Assembly: GCA_009692005.1 (NCBI GenBank)
Contig: SHZZ01000025.1
Coordinates: 1-50,977 of the forward strand
Source of the DNA: Gemmataceae bacterium
GTDB taxonomy: Bacteria; Planctomycetota; Planctomycetia; Gemmatales; Gemmataceae
Direction: 5' to 3'
DNA length: 50,977 bases
Part shown: positions 28,334-37,926 of the stretch, one piece after another
Numbering within the stretch: position 1 is the stretch's first letter
Layout of the letters: every line of letters starts with the position of its first letter
Position numbers and translations under genes: made by a program
The notes under the pieces: generated by a model
Told to the model about the DNA's origin: nothing
The model's database searches: none
Seen by the model: only the letters and a program-made list of their open reading frames with translations

Positions 28334-29188
28334 ATGAACCAGATCTATCTCAATGGCAAAATCGTCAGCCGCGAACAGGCCGTCGTCTCGGTCTACGACC
28401 ATGGCTTTCTCTATGGCAACGGCATCTTCGAAGGCATCCGCATTTACAACGGCAAGGTCTTCCTCCTGGGCGAGCACCTCACCCGGCTTTATGAAAGCGC
28501 CCGCCACCTCGACCTGGTCATTCCCATGGCGCTGCCGGCGCTGGCCAAAGCTGTGGAAGAAACCGTCACCGCCAACAACAAAAAAGAGGGCTACATCCGC
28601 CTGGTCATCTCCCGCGGCGTGGGCAACCTCGGGCTCGACCCGCGCAAAACCACCACGCCGCAAGTCATCATCATTGTCGATGACATCTCCATTTACCCCG
28701 AGGAGACTTATGAAAAGGGCATGGAGATCATCACCGCCTCGACCACCAAAAACCTTCCCAACGCCATCAACCCCAGGATCAAGTCGCTGAATTACTTGAA
28801 CAACATCCTGGCCAAGCTGGAAGCGAACCGGGCCGGAGTTCCCGAGGCCATCATGTTGAATCACCTGGGCGAAGTGGCGGAATGCACCGCGGATAATATC
28901 TTCCTGGTGAAGAATGGAACCCTGGCCACGCCGGCTGTGCACTGCGGCATTCTCGAAGGCATCACCCGCAATACGGTGATGGCCCTGGCACGCAAGGAAA
29001 ACCTTTCCGTCCGCGAGTGCGTGCTGACCCGCCACGATGTCTACATCGCTGATGAGTGTTTCTTGACGGGCACTGCGGCAGAAGTCGTTCCGGTGGTGCG
29101 CTGCGACGGACGGCCCATCGGCACGGGGGTTCCCGGAAAAATCACGCGCTTACTTGGTGAACGCTATCGCGCCTTCGCCAGGCTATAA
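28334..29188 (+). CDS. ilvE: Class IV aminotransferase (branched-chain IlvE-like)
   Basis: A 284-aa PLP enzyme of fold type IV. Signatures: VYDHGFLYGNGIFEGIR near the N-terminus, the PLP-Lys in NPRIKSLNYLNNILAK, LNHLGEVAECTADNIF, and GILEGITRNTVM binding the phosphate. The closest fit is a branched-chain amino acid aminotransferase; D-amino acid aminotransferase or aminodeoxychorismate lyase share this fold, so substrate confidence is moderate. It starts 25 bp after the LolD-like gene and is followed 54 bp later by uspA. Confidence 0.85.
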   Translation: MNQIYLNGKIVSREQAVVSVYDHGFLYGNGIFEGIRIYNGKVFLLGEHLTRLYESARHLDLVIPMALPALAKAVEETVTANNKKEGYIRLVISRGVGNLGLDPRKTTTPQVIIIVDDISIYPEETYEKGMEIITASTTKNLPNAINPRIKSLNYLNNILAKLEANRAGVPEAIMLNHLGEVAECTADNIFLVKNGTLATPAVHCGILEGITRNTVMALARKENLSVRECVLTRHDVYIADECFLTGTAAEVVPVVRCDGRPIGTGVPGKITRLLGERYRAFARL

Positions 29189-29242
29189 TGAATCGGTCGC
29201 GCAATTTCCACGGCAGGATGCCGGTTGACCCCGGAGACCGCC

Positions 29243-29719
29243 ATGATCCATTTGCAATCGATCCTGGTCCCCACCGATTTCAGCAAGCAGTCGCGGACGG
29301 CGTTGCAATACGGAATAGAGCTGGCGAAGAAGTTCAACTCGACATTGGATGTGCTGCATGTGGTGCAGGATGTGGCAGTGTTTTTGCCAGAGACCGCAGT
29401 GCTGGCCCCGTCTGTCGCTGTCGCCGCCTTTGAACCGCTCCTGCAAGCCGCCAGGAAACTGATGGAAGAATTTCTACAACCGTTTCAAAACCAGGGCGTT
29501 CCCTTCCATTCCCATTGCGAGGAAGGCAACCCACTCGACGAAATCCTGCAATTCGCAGAGGATAAAAAGGTCGATCTGATAATCATCGGCACGCATGGCC
29601 ACACCGGGTTTGCCCACATGGTCCTGGGCTCGGTTGCGGAAGCCGTGGTCCGCCGCGCCCCTTGCCCAGTGCTTACCGTGCGCAACCCCGAGCATGAATT
29701 CGTCAGCCCAGGGAACTAA
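29243..29719 (+). CDS. UspA-family universal stress protein
   Basis: A 158-aa single-domain Usp protein: ILVPTDFSKQSRTALQYG at the start, LIIIGTHGHTGF and the ATP-binding-type G-2x-G-9x-G-(S/T) region LGSVAEAVVRRAPCPVLTV at the end. The Gly pattern suggests a nucleotide-binding member. The ATG at 29243 with GGAG six bases upstream is chosen over an in-frame TTG at 29225. It is convergent with comEC, whose stop lies 2 bp downstream, so the two transcripts probably overlap. Confidence 0.9.
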   Translation: MIHLQSILVPTDFSKQSRTALQYGIELAKKFNSTLDVLHVVQDVAVFLPETAVLAPSVAVAAFEPLLQAARKLMEEFLQPFQNQGVPFHSHCEEGNPLDEILQFAEDKKVDLIIIGTHGHTGFAHMVLGSVAEAVVRRAPCPVLTVRNPEHEFVSPGN

Positions 29720-29720
29720 A

Positions 29721-32216
29721 TCAGCGGTTCAAAAGCACGATGGCCGACTGGGTGGAATAAGTCCGAACGGTTACCCCATTTCCCTGTAGCGTCACGGTAA
29801 TGGCGCCTTCTTCCCGGGTGGAAAGCCATTGCTGGGGCAAACGCTTTTTCCAGGGAAAATCACTCGACACTTCTCCCTGGCTGGCCACCACCAGCGAGGG
29901 ACTAGACCAATCGAGAAACTCCTGGGGCAAACTGGCCGGGCTGCCATGGTGCGGGGCCTGAAGAATATCCACGCGCTGGGGCGGTTTTCTCAACACCTGT
30001 TCCAGACCCGGAGGTTGCAAGTCTCCGGTCAGCAGCATTTTCTTCCCCCGAAAGGTCACCAGCAGCACCAGGCTGCGAATGTTCTCCACGCCCGGCAGGC
30101 CTATGCCGGGCGGGTGCAGCGCTTCCAGCGTTGCCTCGCCAAGCGAAAAACCATCCCCTGCCCGCATGGTCTCCATGGGGACCCTGGCTCGTTTTAACCG
30201 CTCAAATACTACTGCCACGCCGGGGCTTTCCTTGGCAAAAAAGCTCGGATTGGTGATGACCTGGCCAATGGGAAAGTAATCCAGGAGAGCGGGGAGAGCG
30301 TTGAAATGGTCGAGGTCGGCATGAGACAGAATGACCCGGTCGATTTTGCGGATCCCCCGCCACCACAGGAAGGGGACGATTTTAGTCCGTGCCACCTCGG
30401 GGCCGTTGAACGACCCGGTATCGTAAAGCAGCGTTTCCCCGCTGGGCAGTTCCAGGACAACGCAGCCGCCATGGCCCACGGCGAGAAAGGTGGCGCGCAA
30501 TTCCCTTGGCGCCAGCCGCCAGGGAAAAACCAGCAAGGCAGTCCAGGCGATTAACGCGGTCAGCCAGCCCCAGCGAGGGAGGATCGCCCGGTTGATTTGC
30601 CAGGTTACTAAGCCAAGAAACCCCAAGGTGAGTAGCCAGGGGCTAAGGTCCGGAAGGAAGAAATGTCCCATCGGGACGGCCAGGGCGAAATCGACCAGGC
30701 GATTGCATAGCCAAAGGGAGGGATAGATAACCAGGGCGGCAACATTTCCCAACCAGGGGAAAACCATCCCGGTTAACAGCCCGGCGAACCCGGCCAGCAA
30801 GGCAATCGTGGTCAGCAGGATCAGGGGCGGGCCGATCAATAACCCCACAGGGGACACCACATGGGTGATGCCAGCCGCAAGGGGGGAAACGGTCAGCCAG
30901 ACGATCCCCGAGATGAGGAAAAGTTTTTTAACATTGCGGAAAAGGGAGCGGAGGAATTGAACCGCCACGGGTCGGGAAGCCTCGGTCAATTCCTCCAAGG
31001 GGTCCACCTGGTTGGAAAGCACGAATGGAACAATCCAAACCAGGCACCCGGCAGCAAGGAAGGAAAGCAGGCATCCGGGAGAAAACAAATCACCCGGCTG
31101 TACCAGGGCGATAAGAATCCAGGCGAGGGCCATGGCGTGCAGAGGCATGGCAGGCCTGCGGCAAATGGCGCCCAGGCTGAAGGCGCCGACCATGATCGCC
31201 GCCCGCATGGCCGAGGGCCGCGCCCCGGTGAGCAAGGCGTAAAAAAACAGCACTGCAGTTACCACCAGGGCTGCTCTACGGGTCGGCACGCGACACCATC
31301 GGAACACCATCATCAACGCCCCGCCGAGAATGGCCAGGTGCTGCCCGCTGATGGCCAGGACATGCAAGACGCCGGTGTTGCGGAATTTGTCCCAGGTCTG
31401 GTGGTCCAGGCCTGGGCTGTCGCCCAGGAGAAGCGCTTCCGCCAGCGACTCCTCTGGGCCAGAAAGGGAGGAGGCAAGAACGCGCCTGGCATTTTCCCTG
31501 ACCCAGGCCAGCGCCAGCCCCAGGGAAAACTGTTCAGCTTGATCGAGAAGAATGAGACCGTCGCCGCGCACCCGCAAGTCGCCCAGGACACCTTGCCCTG
31601 CCAAAAACTCGCGGTAATTCCACTCCCCGGGGTTGCTGGGCCCAGGAATCAGTCGGCCGCGGCCGATGGCTTCCACCCGGTCCCCCGGATGCAACCCCAC
31701 CCCTGGGGCATCGAGGCCAAGGCGCAGGCATCCTTGGACTGGTTGCCAATCCCCATCGAGGAGCATTTCCTCAGCCCGTATCAGCCAGGTCACCCCCGTG
31801 CCAGAAGGAAGCGATTTCAACGGGTCTTGAGGTGAAGGCAACCAAACGCGGGGTTCACCTTGCAAGGATCCGCGAACCCGGGCCAGTTGCCATTGGTCCC
31901 GCAGATGAAAGCGGATGTCGTGCAGAGAAACCCAGCGCAGGGAAAAATAATGCCTTATGCCTCCCAGCGACGCCAGGACAAGAAAAAGGTAAAGAAGCGC
32001 CAGCCCCCGTCTTTTCCCTGCCAGGCAGATGATCCAGGCGAGAAGCGCGCCAGCCAGGAATCCGCCCAGGGCCAAGGGCGGCGGCTCTAGCCAGCGGTCA
32101 AGTAAAAACCCCAGAGTGATGGCCAGGGCGGCGAAGACGGAGGGGATTTTCCAAAAGTGGAACAAGGATCCACGCGGTAGCAAGCCAATGCTGGTGAATT
32201 CCTGGGCAAAAGACAT
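29721..32216 (-). CDS. comEC: DNA internalisation competence protein ComEC/Rec2
   Basis: An 831-aa polytopic protein that moves single-stranded DNA through the inner membrane during natural transformation. The N-terminal helices and OB-fold/DUF4131 region extend to about 230. The competence core covers about 250-540 with the family motif GVLHVLAISGQHLAI and TGARPSAMRAAIM. The C-terminal metallo-beta-lactamase domain covers about 570-831 with ILSHADLDHFNALP and LLTGDLQPPG, and the later metal His is in PHHGSPAS. The domain set is full length. A good promoter precedes it. No pilus or other com genes are in the window. Confidence 0.93.
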   Translation of the reverse strand: MSFAQEFTSIGLLPRGSLFHFWKIPSVFAALAITLGFLLDRWLEPPPLALGGFLAGALLAWIICLAGKRRGLALLYLFLVLASLGGIRHYFSLRWVSLHDIRFHLRDQWQLARVRGSLQGEPRVWLPSPQDPLKSLPSGTGVTWLIRAEEMLLDGDWQPVQGCLRLGLDAPGVGLHPGDRVEAIGRGRLIPGPSNPGEWNYREFLAGQGVLGDLRVRGDGLILLDQAEQFSLGLALAWVRENARRVLASSLSGPEESLAEALLLGDSPGLDHQTWDKFRNTGVLHVLAISGQHLAILGGALMMVFRWCRVPTRRAALVVTAVLFFYALLTGARPSAMRAAIMVGAFSLGAICRRPAMPLHAMALAWILIALVQPGDLFSPGCLLSFLAAGCLVWIVPFVLSNQVDPLEELTEASRPVAVQFLRSLFRNVKKLFLISGIVWLTVSPLAAGITHVVSPVGLLIGPPLILLTTIALLAGFAGLLTGMVFPWLGNVAALVIYPSLWLCNRLVDFALAVPMGHFFLPDLSPWLLTLGFLGLVTWQINRAILPRWGWLTALIAWTALLVFPWRLAPRELRATFLAVGHGGCVVLELPSGETLLYDTGSFNGPEVARTKIVPFLWWRGIRKIDRVILSHADLDHFNALPALLDYFPIGQVITNPSFFAKESPGVAVVFERLKRARVPMETMRAGDGFSLGEATLEALHPPGIGLPGVENIRSLVLLVTFRGKKMLLTGDLQPPGLEQVLRKPPQRVDILQAPHHGSPASLPQEFLDWSSPSLVVASQGEVSSDFPWKKRLPQQWLSTREEGAITVTLQGNGVTVRTYSTQSAIVLLNR

Positions 32217-32245
32217 TTTGACCCCTATTCGGATGGCCTTGGTTT

Positions 32246-32274
32246 ATTGTTGGCCGGGAAAGGGGAGGTGTCAA
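32246..32274 (-). promoter_or_regulatory. Sigma-70-type promoter for comEC
   Basis: On the minus strand TTGACA (32274-32269) is separated by exactly 17 bases from AACAAT (32251-32246), a consensus -35 and a 4-of-6 match to -10. It lies 30 bp upstream of the comEC start and drives leftward transcription. Confidence 0.5.
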
Positions 32275-32361
32275 ACCTTTTTTGGAAGCAATTTCAGATT
32301 ATTCGGTTGCTAGCATCAGGATCGGCAAGAAGGGCGCGCCAGGGCCAGCGGGCCAAGGGAG

Positions 32362-34287
32362 TTATTTTTTCAGGGTATTGGCCAGGAAGAGACGGGCGCA
32401 TTTTTCCTGGGGGTGCATCGGACGGGAAAGGTCGCGCCAAAGGGCCTCCGCAGCGGCATTCTCTCCCAGGGCAACCAATGCCTGCCCGCGCAGCACCTGA
32501 GCATTCGCCGACCCCGCCCCTGTGGGAAATTCCTCCAAATACCGTCGCCAGGAACTTTCAGCATCCTTCCACTTGTTCAGCCGGTCTTGAACCGCCTGGG
32601 TCCCAGGGGTGGCGCTTTCCGAAAGGAACCGCCTTTCCTGCTGCAAGGCCAACTCATGCTTGCACAAGGCCAGCATCCAGGCGATTTGGTCGCCTCGAGG
32701 GCGCCCAATGGCCCCGGCAATGAGCAGTTTCAAATCGGCGTCGCCGTCCTTCCACAAGCTAAAAATTCGCTGGGTGGCAATCTCCCTTTCCTCGAGGCTG
32801 GAATCGGCGTTGTTCAAAACCTTTTCCAGGTTTTGATATTCCTGGCCGGCGCGAGCCAGCCATAAGTTCACCCGGTTTCCCAAAGCGGGATCGTTCTCGG
32901 CGGCACGCAATTGACCGCGCAATTCATCCCCCTCGCGAACAAGGTCCGGCACGGCCTTGGCATAGCGAGCGTGGATCATCAGGTCACGGGGTAATTTCCC
33001 CCCCAACACCGAATCAATGAACGGCCGAGACAGCAAATTGCCAACCTGCTGAAGGATATGCTCATTGGGCGCGCGGGCCAACTGCGGAGGCACCGCGGTC
33101 TGCGGGATCAATTCCACTTGAAACTTCTGGTACCGCTGGGGCGCGGCCAAGCCGCCTTCCTCCTGAGGATGGAAAGCCAGCAATATTTCTACTGCCGGGG
33201 GGAACAACTCCACCCGGGTGGAAGGCCCCAAAGCCGGGCGGGCGGCCTTTTCCAATTTTTCCTTCATCACCTCGAAGGGCACATACAGTCGGGCTTTCCT
33301 GCCGGCTGGAAGGTACTTCTCCTCGAGCAACTTCATACGCGGAGCAAATGAGGAAATGGAAGGAGCCATTATCAGGGTCATGGGCGAGAGATTTTCGGGT
33401 TGCACATCGTAGGGGTTGTCCTTGGCATCCAGCAGACGGAGTTTTTTCGGATCGGCCCTTAGCTCGGTCAATAGGAGAGGCTTGCCATCTTGGCCTCCCG
33501 GCAATGGCAGGCCAAGCATTGGGTCGAAAAGATAGAGGTCATTTCCCGCTTCGTTAACCACGGCAACCCAAAAGCGGGCCAAATTCGGGTTGGCTGTCTT
33601 TAAGAAAATCATGCAAGCAGCGGGAGGATCCCCCCCGGCGCCCGGAGGAAAGAACTGATCCAGGAGGGAGAAAAAAACCAGGCAGCGTTCAAAAGCGCTG
33701 CCCCAACCCCGGCGAAGAGCGTAGGCCGGCGGCGCCCTTTCCGGCTCGCGCTGGGTCTGGCGAATTTGCCTGACCGTCCAAGAAAACGCTGTCGTGGAGA
33801 TCGCGGCAATGGTTGGCCTGGCAGCCCGCGCGCCCAACACAGGGGGTTCCAAAAACCGCGCCACTTCCCTCAGCATCAGCCGTTCTTCCAAATAATGCCC
33901 ATCGAGCAGAGTAAATGTGGGGCTATCCACCTCGTTGAAATGCGGATCTTTGAAGCCAATGTTCTTGAACATGGCCTTGAGGTTGGCTGGCAATTCGCCC
34001 GGTTTTTCCTCCGGGTGGGTGGCCAGGTGGCTGTTCATTTGCTGCAAGACATTTTTGCAAGTAACCAAGTCGTTGTCGCTGGAAAGAATATCCTGGGCGG
34101 TTTTTAGGGACTGGTCGTCTTGAGGAAGGTTGGCGCCCGGGTCAACTCCGGGGGTTTTCCCGGATGGGCCGCTGAATCCCAAGAAAAGAATAAGCGCGGC
34201 CAAAAGTCCCCCGCCGATCACCGCCGGCCAGAGCCAGCGCTTGCCTCGGGGGGATTCACTCTCTCCATTGACGGGTGTTTCGCTCAT
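32362..34287 (-). CDS. Membrane-anchored protein with transglutaminase-like and TPR-like regions
   Basis: A 641-aa protein of unrecognised function. One N-terminal transmembrane anchor lies at about 22-42 (WPAVIGGGLLAALILFLGF), followed by a long extracytoplasmic part. Residues about 180-260 resemble a transglutaminase fold: RRGWGSAFERCLVFFSLL around a candidate Cys, and DLYLFDPMLGLPLPG around a candidate Asp. The usual central His appears replaced (RFWVAVV), so it may be inactive. The last 200 residues are helical and TPR-like. ATG 34287 is 17 bp after the kdsA stop; an in-frame TTG at 34308 is less likely. It probably sits in the kdsA operon. Confidence 0.65.
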   Translation of the reverse strand: MSETPVNGESESPRGKRWLWPAVIGGGLLAALILFLGFSGPSGKTPGVDPGANLPQDDQSLKTAQDILSSDNDLVTCKNVLQQMNSHLATHPEEKPGELPANLKAMFKNIGFKDPHFNEVDSPTFTLLDGHYLEERLMLREVARFLEPPVLGARAARPTIAAISTTAFSWTVRQIRQTQREPERAPPAYALRRGWGSAFERCLVFFSLLDQFFPPGAGGDPPAACMIFLKTANPNLARFWVAVVNEAGNDLYLFDPMLGLPLPGGQDGKPLLLTELRADPKKLRLLDAKDNPYDVQPENLSPMTLIMAPSISSFAPRMKLLEEKYLPAGRKARLYVPFEVMKEKLEKAARPALGPSTRVELFPPAVEILLAFHPQEEGGLAAPQRYQKFQVELIPQTAVPPQLARAPNEHILQQVGNLLSRPFIDSVLGGKLPRDLMIHARYAKAVPDLVREGDELRGQLRAAENDPALGNRVNLWLARAGQEYQNLEKVLNNADSSLEEREIATQRIFSLWKDGDADLKLLIAGAIGRPRGDQIAWMLALCKHELALQQERRFLSESATPGTQAVQDRLNKWKDAESSWRRYLEEFPTGAGSANAQVLRGQALVALGENAAAEALWRDLSRPMHPQEKCARLFLANTLKK

Positions 34288-34304
34288 GGTTTTACTGTCC
34301 GGTT

Positions 34305-35132
34305 TCAAGGTAGATCAAGTGCATGGCGAATGCGGATACATTGTTCCAAAAGAGCAGGCAGGTTGGCCAGAGAAATCATGTTCGGACCATCGCTGAGAGC
34401 CTGGTCGGGATCGGGATGGGTTTCGAGGAAGATGCCGTCGCAGCCAGCGGCAACAGCGGCTCGAGCCAGGTAAGGCACCATGCGTCGGTCGCCGCCGCTG
34501 CGGTCGCCGCCGGCGCCGGGCATTTGCACGCTGTGGGTGGCGTCGAAAATCACCGGCGCGCCCAGGTCCTGCATGAGCGGGATCGAGCGCATATCGGTAA
34601 CCAGGTTGCCATAGCCAAAGGTGGCGCCTCGCTCGGTCAGCAGTACGCGCGGGTTGCCCACCTCGTCCAGTTTGGCCAGGACATTTTTCATATCCCAGGG
34701 CGCCATGAACTGGCCTTTTTTGACATTGATGACCCGTCCAGTTTTGCCTGCGGCAAACAAGAGGTCGGTCTGGCGGGCCAGAAAGGCGGGAATCTGCAGG
34801 ACATCGCAGACTTCTCCGGCCGGGGCGGCATGGCCGGTTTCATGAATGTCGGTAAGAACGGGCAGATTGAACTGGTCGCGGACCTCGGCCAGGACTTTCA
34901 GGCCGGCTTCCAACCCCGGGCCGCGAAAGGTCGCGCCAGAACTGCGGTTGGCCTTGTCAAAGGAGGCCTTAAAAACCAGCTGCAGCTTTTTTTCCCGGGC
35001 CAAGTCGGCCAGAGTGTTGGCCACACGCAAGACCAAGTCACGCGATTCAATGACACAGGGCCCGAGAATAAACAACAGGGGCTGGCCGTTTCCAACCTTC
35101 CACTGTCCGACCTGGACCACCCGTTCCCTCAT
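34305..35132 (-). CDS. kdsA: 3-deoxy-8-phosphooctulonate synthase (Kdo-8-P synthase)
   Basis: A 275-aa enzyme joining phosphoenolpyruvate and arabinose-5-phosphate to Kdo-8-phosphate for lipopolysaccharide core. Signatures: [12 protein letters not shown] (here shortened to DKANRSS in text), [23 protein letters not shown] and [11 protein letters not shown]. Cys26 in GPCVIES, the His in DATHS, the Glu in FLETHPDP and the Asp in SDGPNM match the four ligands of the metal-dependent class; metal-free enzymes have Asn at the Cys position. It lies in a leftward run pcrA, pterin dehydratase, kdsA, anchored TPR protein. Confidence 0.95.
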   Translation of the reverse strand: MRERVVQVGQWKVGNGQPLLFILGPCVIESRDLVLRVANTLADLAREKKLQLVFKASFDKANRSSGATFRGPGLEAGLKVLAEVRDQFNLPVLTDIHETGHAAPAGEVCDVLQIPAFLARQTDLLFAAGKTGRVINVKKGQFMAPWDMKNVLAKLDEVGNPRVLLTERGATFGYGNLVTDMRSIPLMQDLGAPVIFDATHSVQMPGAGGDRSGGDRRMVPYLARAAVAAGCDGIFLETHPDPDQALSDGPNMISLANLPALLEQCIRIRHALDLP

Positions 35133-35151
35133 GCGAGATCCTTGTTGCTGG

Positions 35152-35505
35152 TTATTGAGCGGTGAGTGAATTGATTTTCGCCGCCAGGATGAAATCGTTC
35201 TCTGTCAGGCCACCCACGGCATGGGTCCAGATTTCGATGGACAAATTCCGGTAATTGGTGAGGTGAAAATCAGGGTGGTGCCCTTCTACTTCAGCGAGCG
35301 CGGCCACCCTGTCGAGAAATTTCATGGCAGAAGTAAACTCAGACATTTTCCATTCACGGCGAATACGCAAGCCATCGGTTGTCAGAGCCCACCCTGGGAC
35401 GGCGACAAGAAAAAGCGCGGCCTCGCCCGCAGTAAGGCTGGGCAAGTCGCTGTCGCAGGCCTGGCATTTCTTCTGGGCCAATTCCGTTTGACTGAAACCA
35501 ACCAT
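35152..35505 (-). CDS. 4a-hydroxytetrahydrobiopterin dehydratase (PCD/DCoH)
   Basis: A 117-aa pterin dehydratase that recycles 4a-hydroxytetrahydropterin, normally for aromatic amino acid hydroxylases. The C-terminal core has the active-site pattern [19 protein letters not shown] followed by [12 protein letters not shown]. An N-terminal extension of about 35 residues carries CQACDSDL, a common feature of bacterial members. The ATG at 35505 has GGGAG six bases upstream and is preferred over GTG 35520. No phenylalanine hydroxylase is nearby, so the partner is unknown; many bacteria carry the gene without one. Confidence 0.92.
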   Translation of the reverse strand: MVGFSQTELAQKKCQACDSDLPSLTAGEAALFLVAVPGWALTTDGLRIRREWKMSEFTSAMKFLDRVAALAEVEGHHPDFHLTNYRNLSIEIWTHAVGGLTENDFILAAKINSLTAQ

Positions 35506-35600
35506 GGTTCGCTCCCGCACCCTAGGTATCCCTTGTATCTGGCAGAAAACCCCCTAGAGAGTGCCCGGAATTGCAATATTTTGCAAGAGGCAATCCCGCT

Positions 35601-37817
35601 TCAACTTTGCTTGGGCCGCCCCTGGGCCCCGGGAAATTCCAAAATCACTTTGTCGGCAATGAAGGCTCGTTCGCCGGCGGTTTGAAAGCGGACTTTTATC
35701 CGCCTCAACGCCCCATTGCCGCTTACCTCAACGATCTTACCCAGGCCATAATTTGCATGGCGCACGACCACCCCCTCGGCAAACTGGCCGGAACTTACCG
35801 GGGCGGAAGCGACCGCCGGGGGGACTTGCCCAAAGCGTGTGGCGGATCCCATTCCAGGCCCGTGTAGCGCCGAATCCAGGGAATCAGATCTACCCGCCCG
35901 CGTCGATTGCACATGCTCCTGGTCAATTTCATTCAGAAACATGCTGGGAACCATGCGCAGCGACAATCCCCGATAGTCCCGAAGACTGGCAAAGGACAAA
36001 TTCAATTCCTCCATGGCCCTGGTCATGCCGACAAACGCCAGGCGCCTCTCTTCTTCGATTTCCTTGTCCTGATTCAGGGAGCGCTCGTGAGGGAGAATTC
36101 CTTGCTCCATGGCGATCATAAAGACGACAGGAAACTCCAGCCCCTTGGCGGCATGCAAGGTCATGATGGAGACGCAATCTTTTGCACCATCGTGGCTGTC
36201 GGTGTCGCTGGCCAGGGCAATACTCTCGAGAAAACTAGCCAGGGAAGAATCTGGATCAGCCTGGCCAAACTGCCTGGCGGCGGTGATGAGTTCCTCCAGA
36301 TTAGCCAGGCGTTCCTGGCTGGCGGGATCGGTGCTGCGATTGAGTTCGTCCCTGTAGCCGGAAGCATTCAAAGTCCTGCCAATGATTTCCTCCGGTTTCT
36401 CTTCGACAGAAGCGGTGAGGTCGTAAATCACCTGGGCAAAATCCTTCAAGGCGGCGCAGGTTTTTCCCTTGATGGTGGGAATACGCTGCGCTTCTGAAGC
36501 AGCGGCCAGCAGGCTAATTTCCCTTTCCTGGGCGTGAGTCTGCAAGCGCTCGAGGGTAACTTTTCCAATCCCCCTGGCGGGTTCATTGACAGCGCGAAGG
36601 AAGGACAGGTTGTCGCTGGGATTTACCAACAAACGCAGATAGGCCAAAAGATCGCGGGTTTCCTTGCGTTCAAAGAAAGCCAGGCCTTTGACAATCTGGT
36701 AGGGAATTCGGAATTGAGTCAGGGCGCCTTCCAACCCGCGGGTCAGGGCATTCATGCGAACGAAGATGGCGAAATCGCGGTAGGATCTGCGGCCCAAGCG
36801 CACAGCATCTTGAATCCGTTTTGCCAACCACTCGGCCTCGCGGCTGCCGGATTCGTGCTCCACCTGATTAATGGGCGCCCCTTTTTCCTTTTGCGAAAAG
36901 AGCGGCTTGGGTTTGCGCTGGGTATTGTGGCGGATGAGAGAGCCGGCGGCGGCCAGGATTGACGGAGTGCTGCGGTAATTCTCCCCCAGAGTAAGCACCC
37001 GGGCATTGGGGAAGTCGCGCTCAAAGTCGAGAATGTTGCGAATGTCCGAGCCGCGGAATTTGTAAATGGATTGATCAGGATCCCCAACCACGCACAGGTT
37101 GGGGTAGTCCTGGGCCAGGGCCTTGGCAATGGCATACTGCGCCATGTTGGTGTCCTGATATTCATCGATAAGGAGATAGCGGTAGCGGCAATCGAGTTCG
37201 GCGCGCATCTCGGGATCGTTTTTCAATGCCAGGGCTGGCCAGTAAAGCAGGTCATCAAAGTCCAGGGCATTGGCTTCCCTCAAACGCTTTTCATAACCGG
37301 GATAGACCTGGGCCACAGTGCGGGAAAAGAAGTCGTGGGCCCTGTCCAGGTATTTGTCCGGTGACAGGAGCTGGTTTTTGGCACGGCTGATGGCGCCCAT
37401 GACCGACTCGGGCTTGAAGCGGTCGGCAGGAATGCTGGCATCTTCCATGGCGATCTTGATCATCCGGACCCGGTCTTGCTGATCGTAAATAGTGAAGTTG
37501 CGGTCCAACCCGAGGCGGTCGGCGTATTGCCGCAGCATCCGCGCGCCAAAACTGTGAAAGGTGCTGAGGAGAACGCGGTGGCCGGGAACGATTTCTTCAA
37601 CCCGTTTGCGGATCTCTCCGGCGGCCTTGTTGGTGAAGGTAATGGCCAAAATGGAATAGTCGCGAACCCCCTGGTGAAGAAGCCAGGCAATGCGCCGGGT
37701 GATGACCCTGGTTTTGCCGCTGCCAGCGGCGGCCAAAATCAACAGCGGCCCCTCGCCATGCAAAACGGCTTCCCGTTGGGCTTCATTCAAACCCTCCAGC
37801 AGGTGTTCTTGCTCCAT
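35601..37817 (-). CDS. pcrA: UvrD/PcrA-family DNA helicase
   Basis: A 738-aa superfamily 1A 3'-5' helicase. Motif I AAAGSGKTR near residue 29, motif Ia TFTNKAAGE, motif II LLIDEYQD, motif III GDPDQSIYKFRGSD, motif IV LGENYRS, motif V TLHAAKGLEFPVVF and motif VI VGMTRAMEEL are all present. The C-terminal tail RHANYGLGKIVEVSG is the RNA-polymerase-interacting Tudor-like domain typical of PcrA/UvrD. It acts in nucleotide-excision repair, mismatch repair and clearing of replication-transcription conflicts. It is divergent from the acpS-like gene with a 109-bp gap. Confidence 0.94.
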   Translation of the reverse strand: MEQEHLLEGLNEAQREAVLHGEGPLLILAAAGSGKTRVITRRIAWLLHQGVRDYSILAITFTNKAAGEIRKRVEEIVPGHRVLLSTFHSFGARMLRQYADRLGLDRNFTIYDQQDRVRMIKIAMEDASIPADRFKPESVMGAISRAKNQLLSPDKYLDRAHDFFSRTVAQVYPGYEKRLREANALDFDDLLYWPALALKNDPEMRAELDCRYRYLLIDEYQDTNMAQYAIAKALAQDYPNLCVVGDPDQSIYKFRGSDIRNILDFERDFPNARVLTLGENYRSTPSILAAAGSLIRHNTQRKPKPLFSQKEKGAPINQVEHESGSREAEWLAKRIQDAVRLGRRSYRDFAIFVRMNALTRGLEGALTQFRIPYQIVKGLAFFERKETRDLLAYLRLLVNPSDNLSFLRAVNEPARGIGKVTLERLQTHAQEREISLLAAASEAQRIPTIKGKTCAALKDFAQVIYDLTASVEEKPEEIIGRTLNASGYRDELNRSTDPASQERLANLEELITAARQFGQADPDSSLASFLESIALASDTDSHDGAKDCVSIMTLHAAKGLEFPVVFMIAMEQGILPHERSLNQDKEIEEERRLAFVGMTRAMEELNLSFASLRDYRGLSLRMVPSMFLNEIDQEHVQSTRAGRSDSLDSALHGPGMGSATRFGQVPPAVASAPVSSGQFAEGVVVRHANYGLGKIVEVSGNGALRRIKVRFQTAGERAFIADKVILEFPGAQGRPKQS

Positions 37818-37926
37818 CGCCCCTTTTTCTCCATCCTTGAATTACCCGTAGAATCGATTTTACGCCTGGAAGGAACTTTTGCTACCATGGGATCAATCAC
37901 CCATTTCCATCCTTTGGACCAATGCC

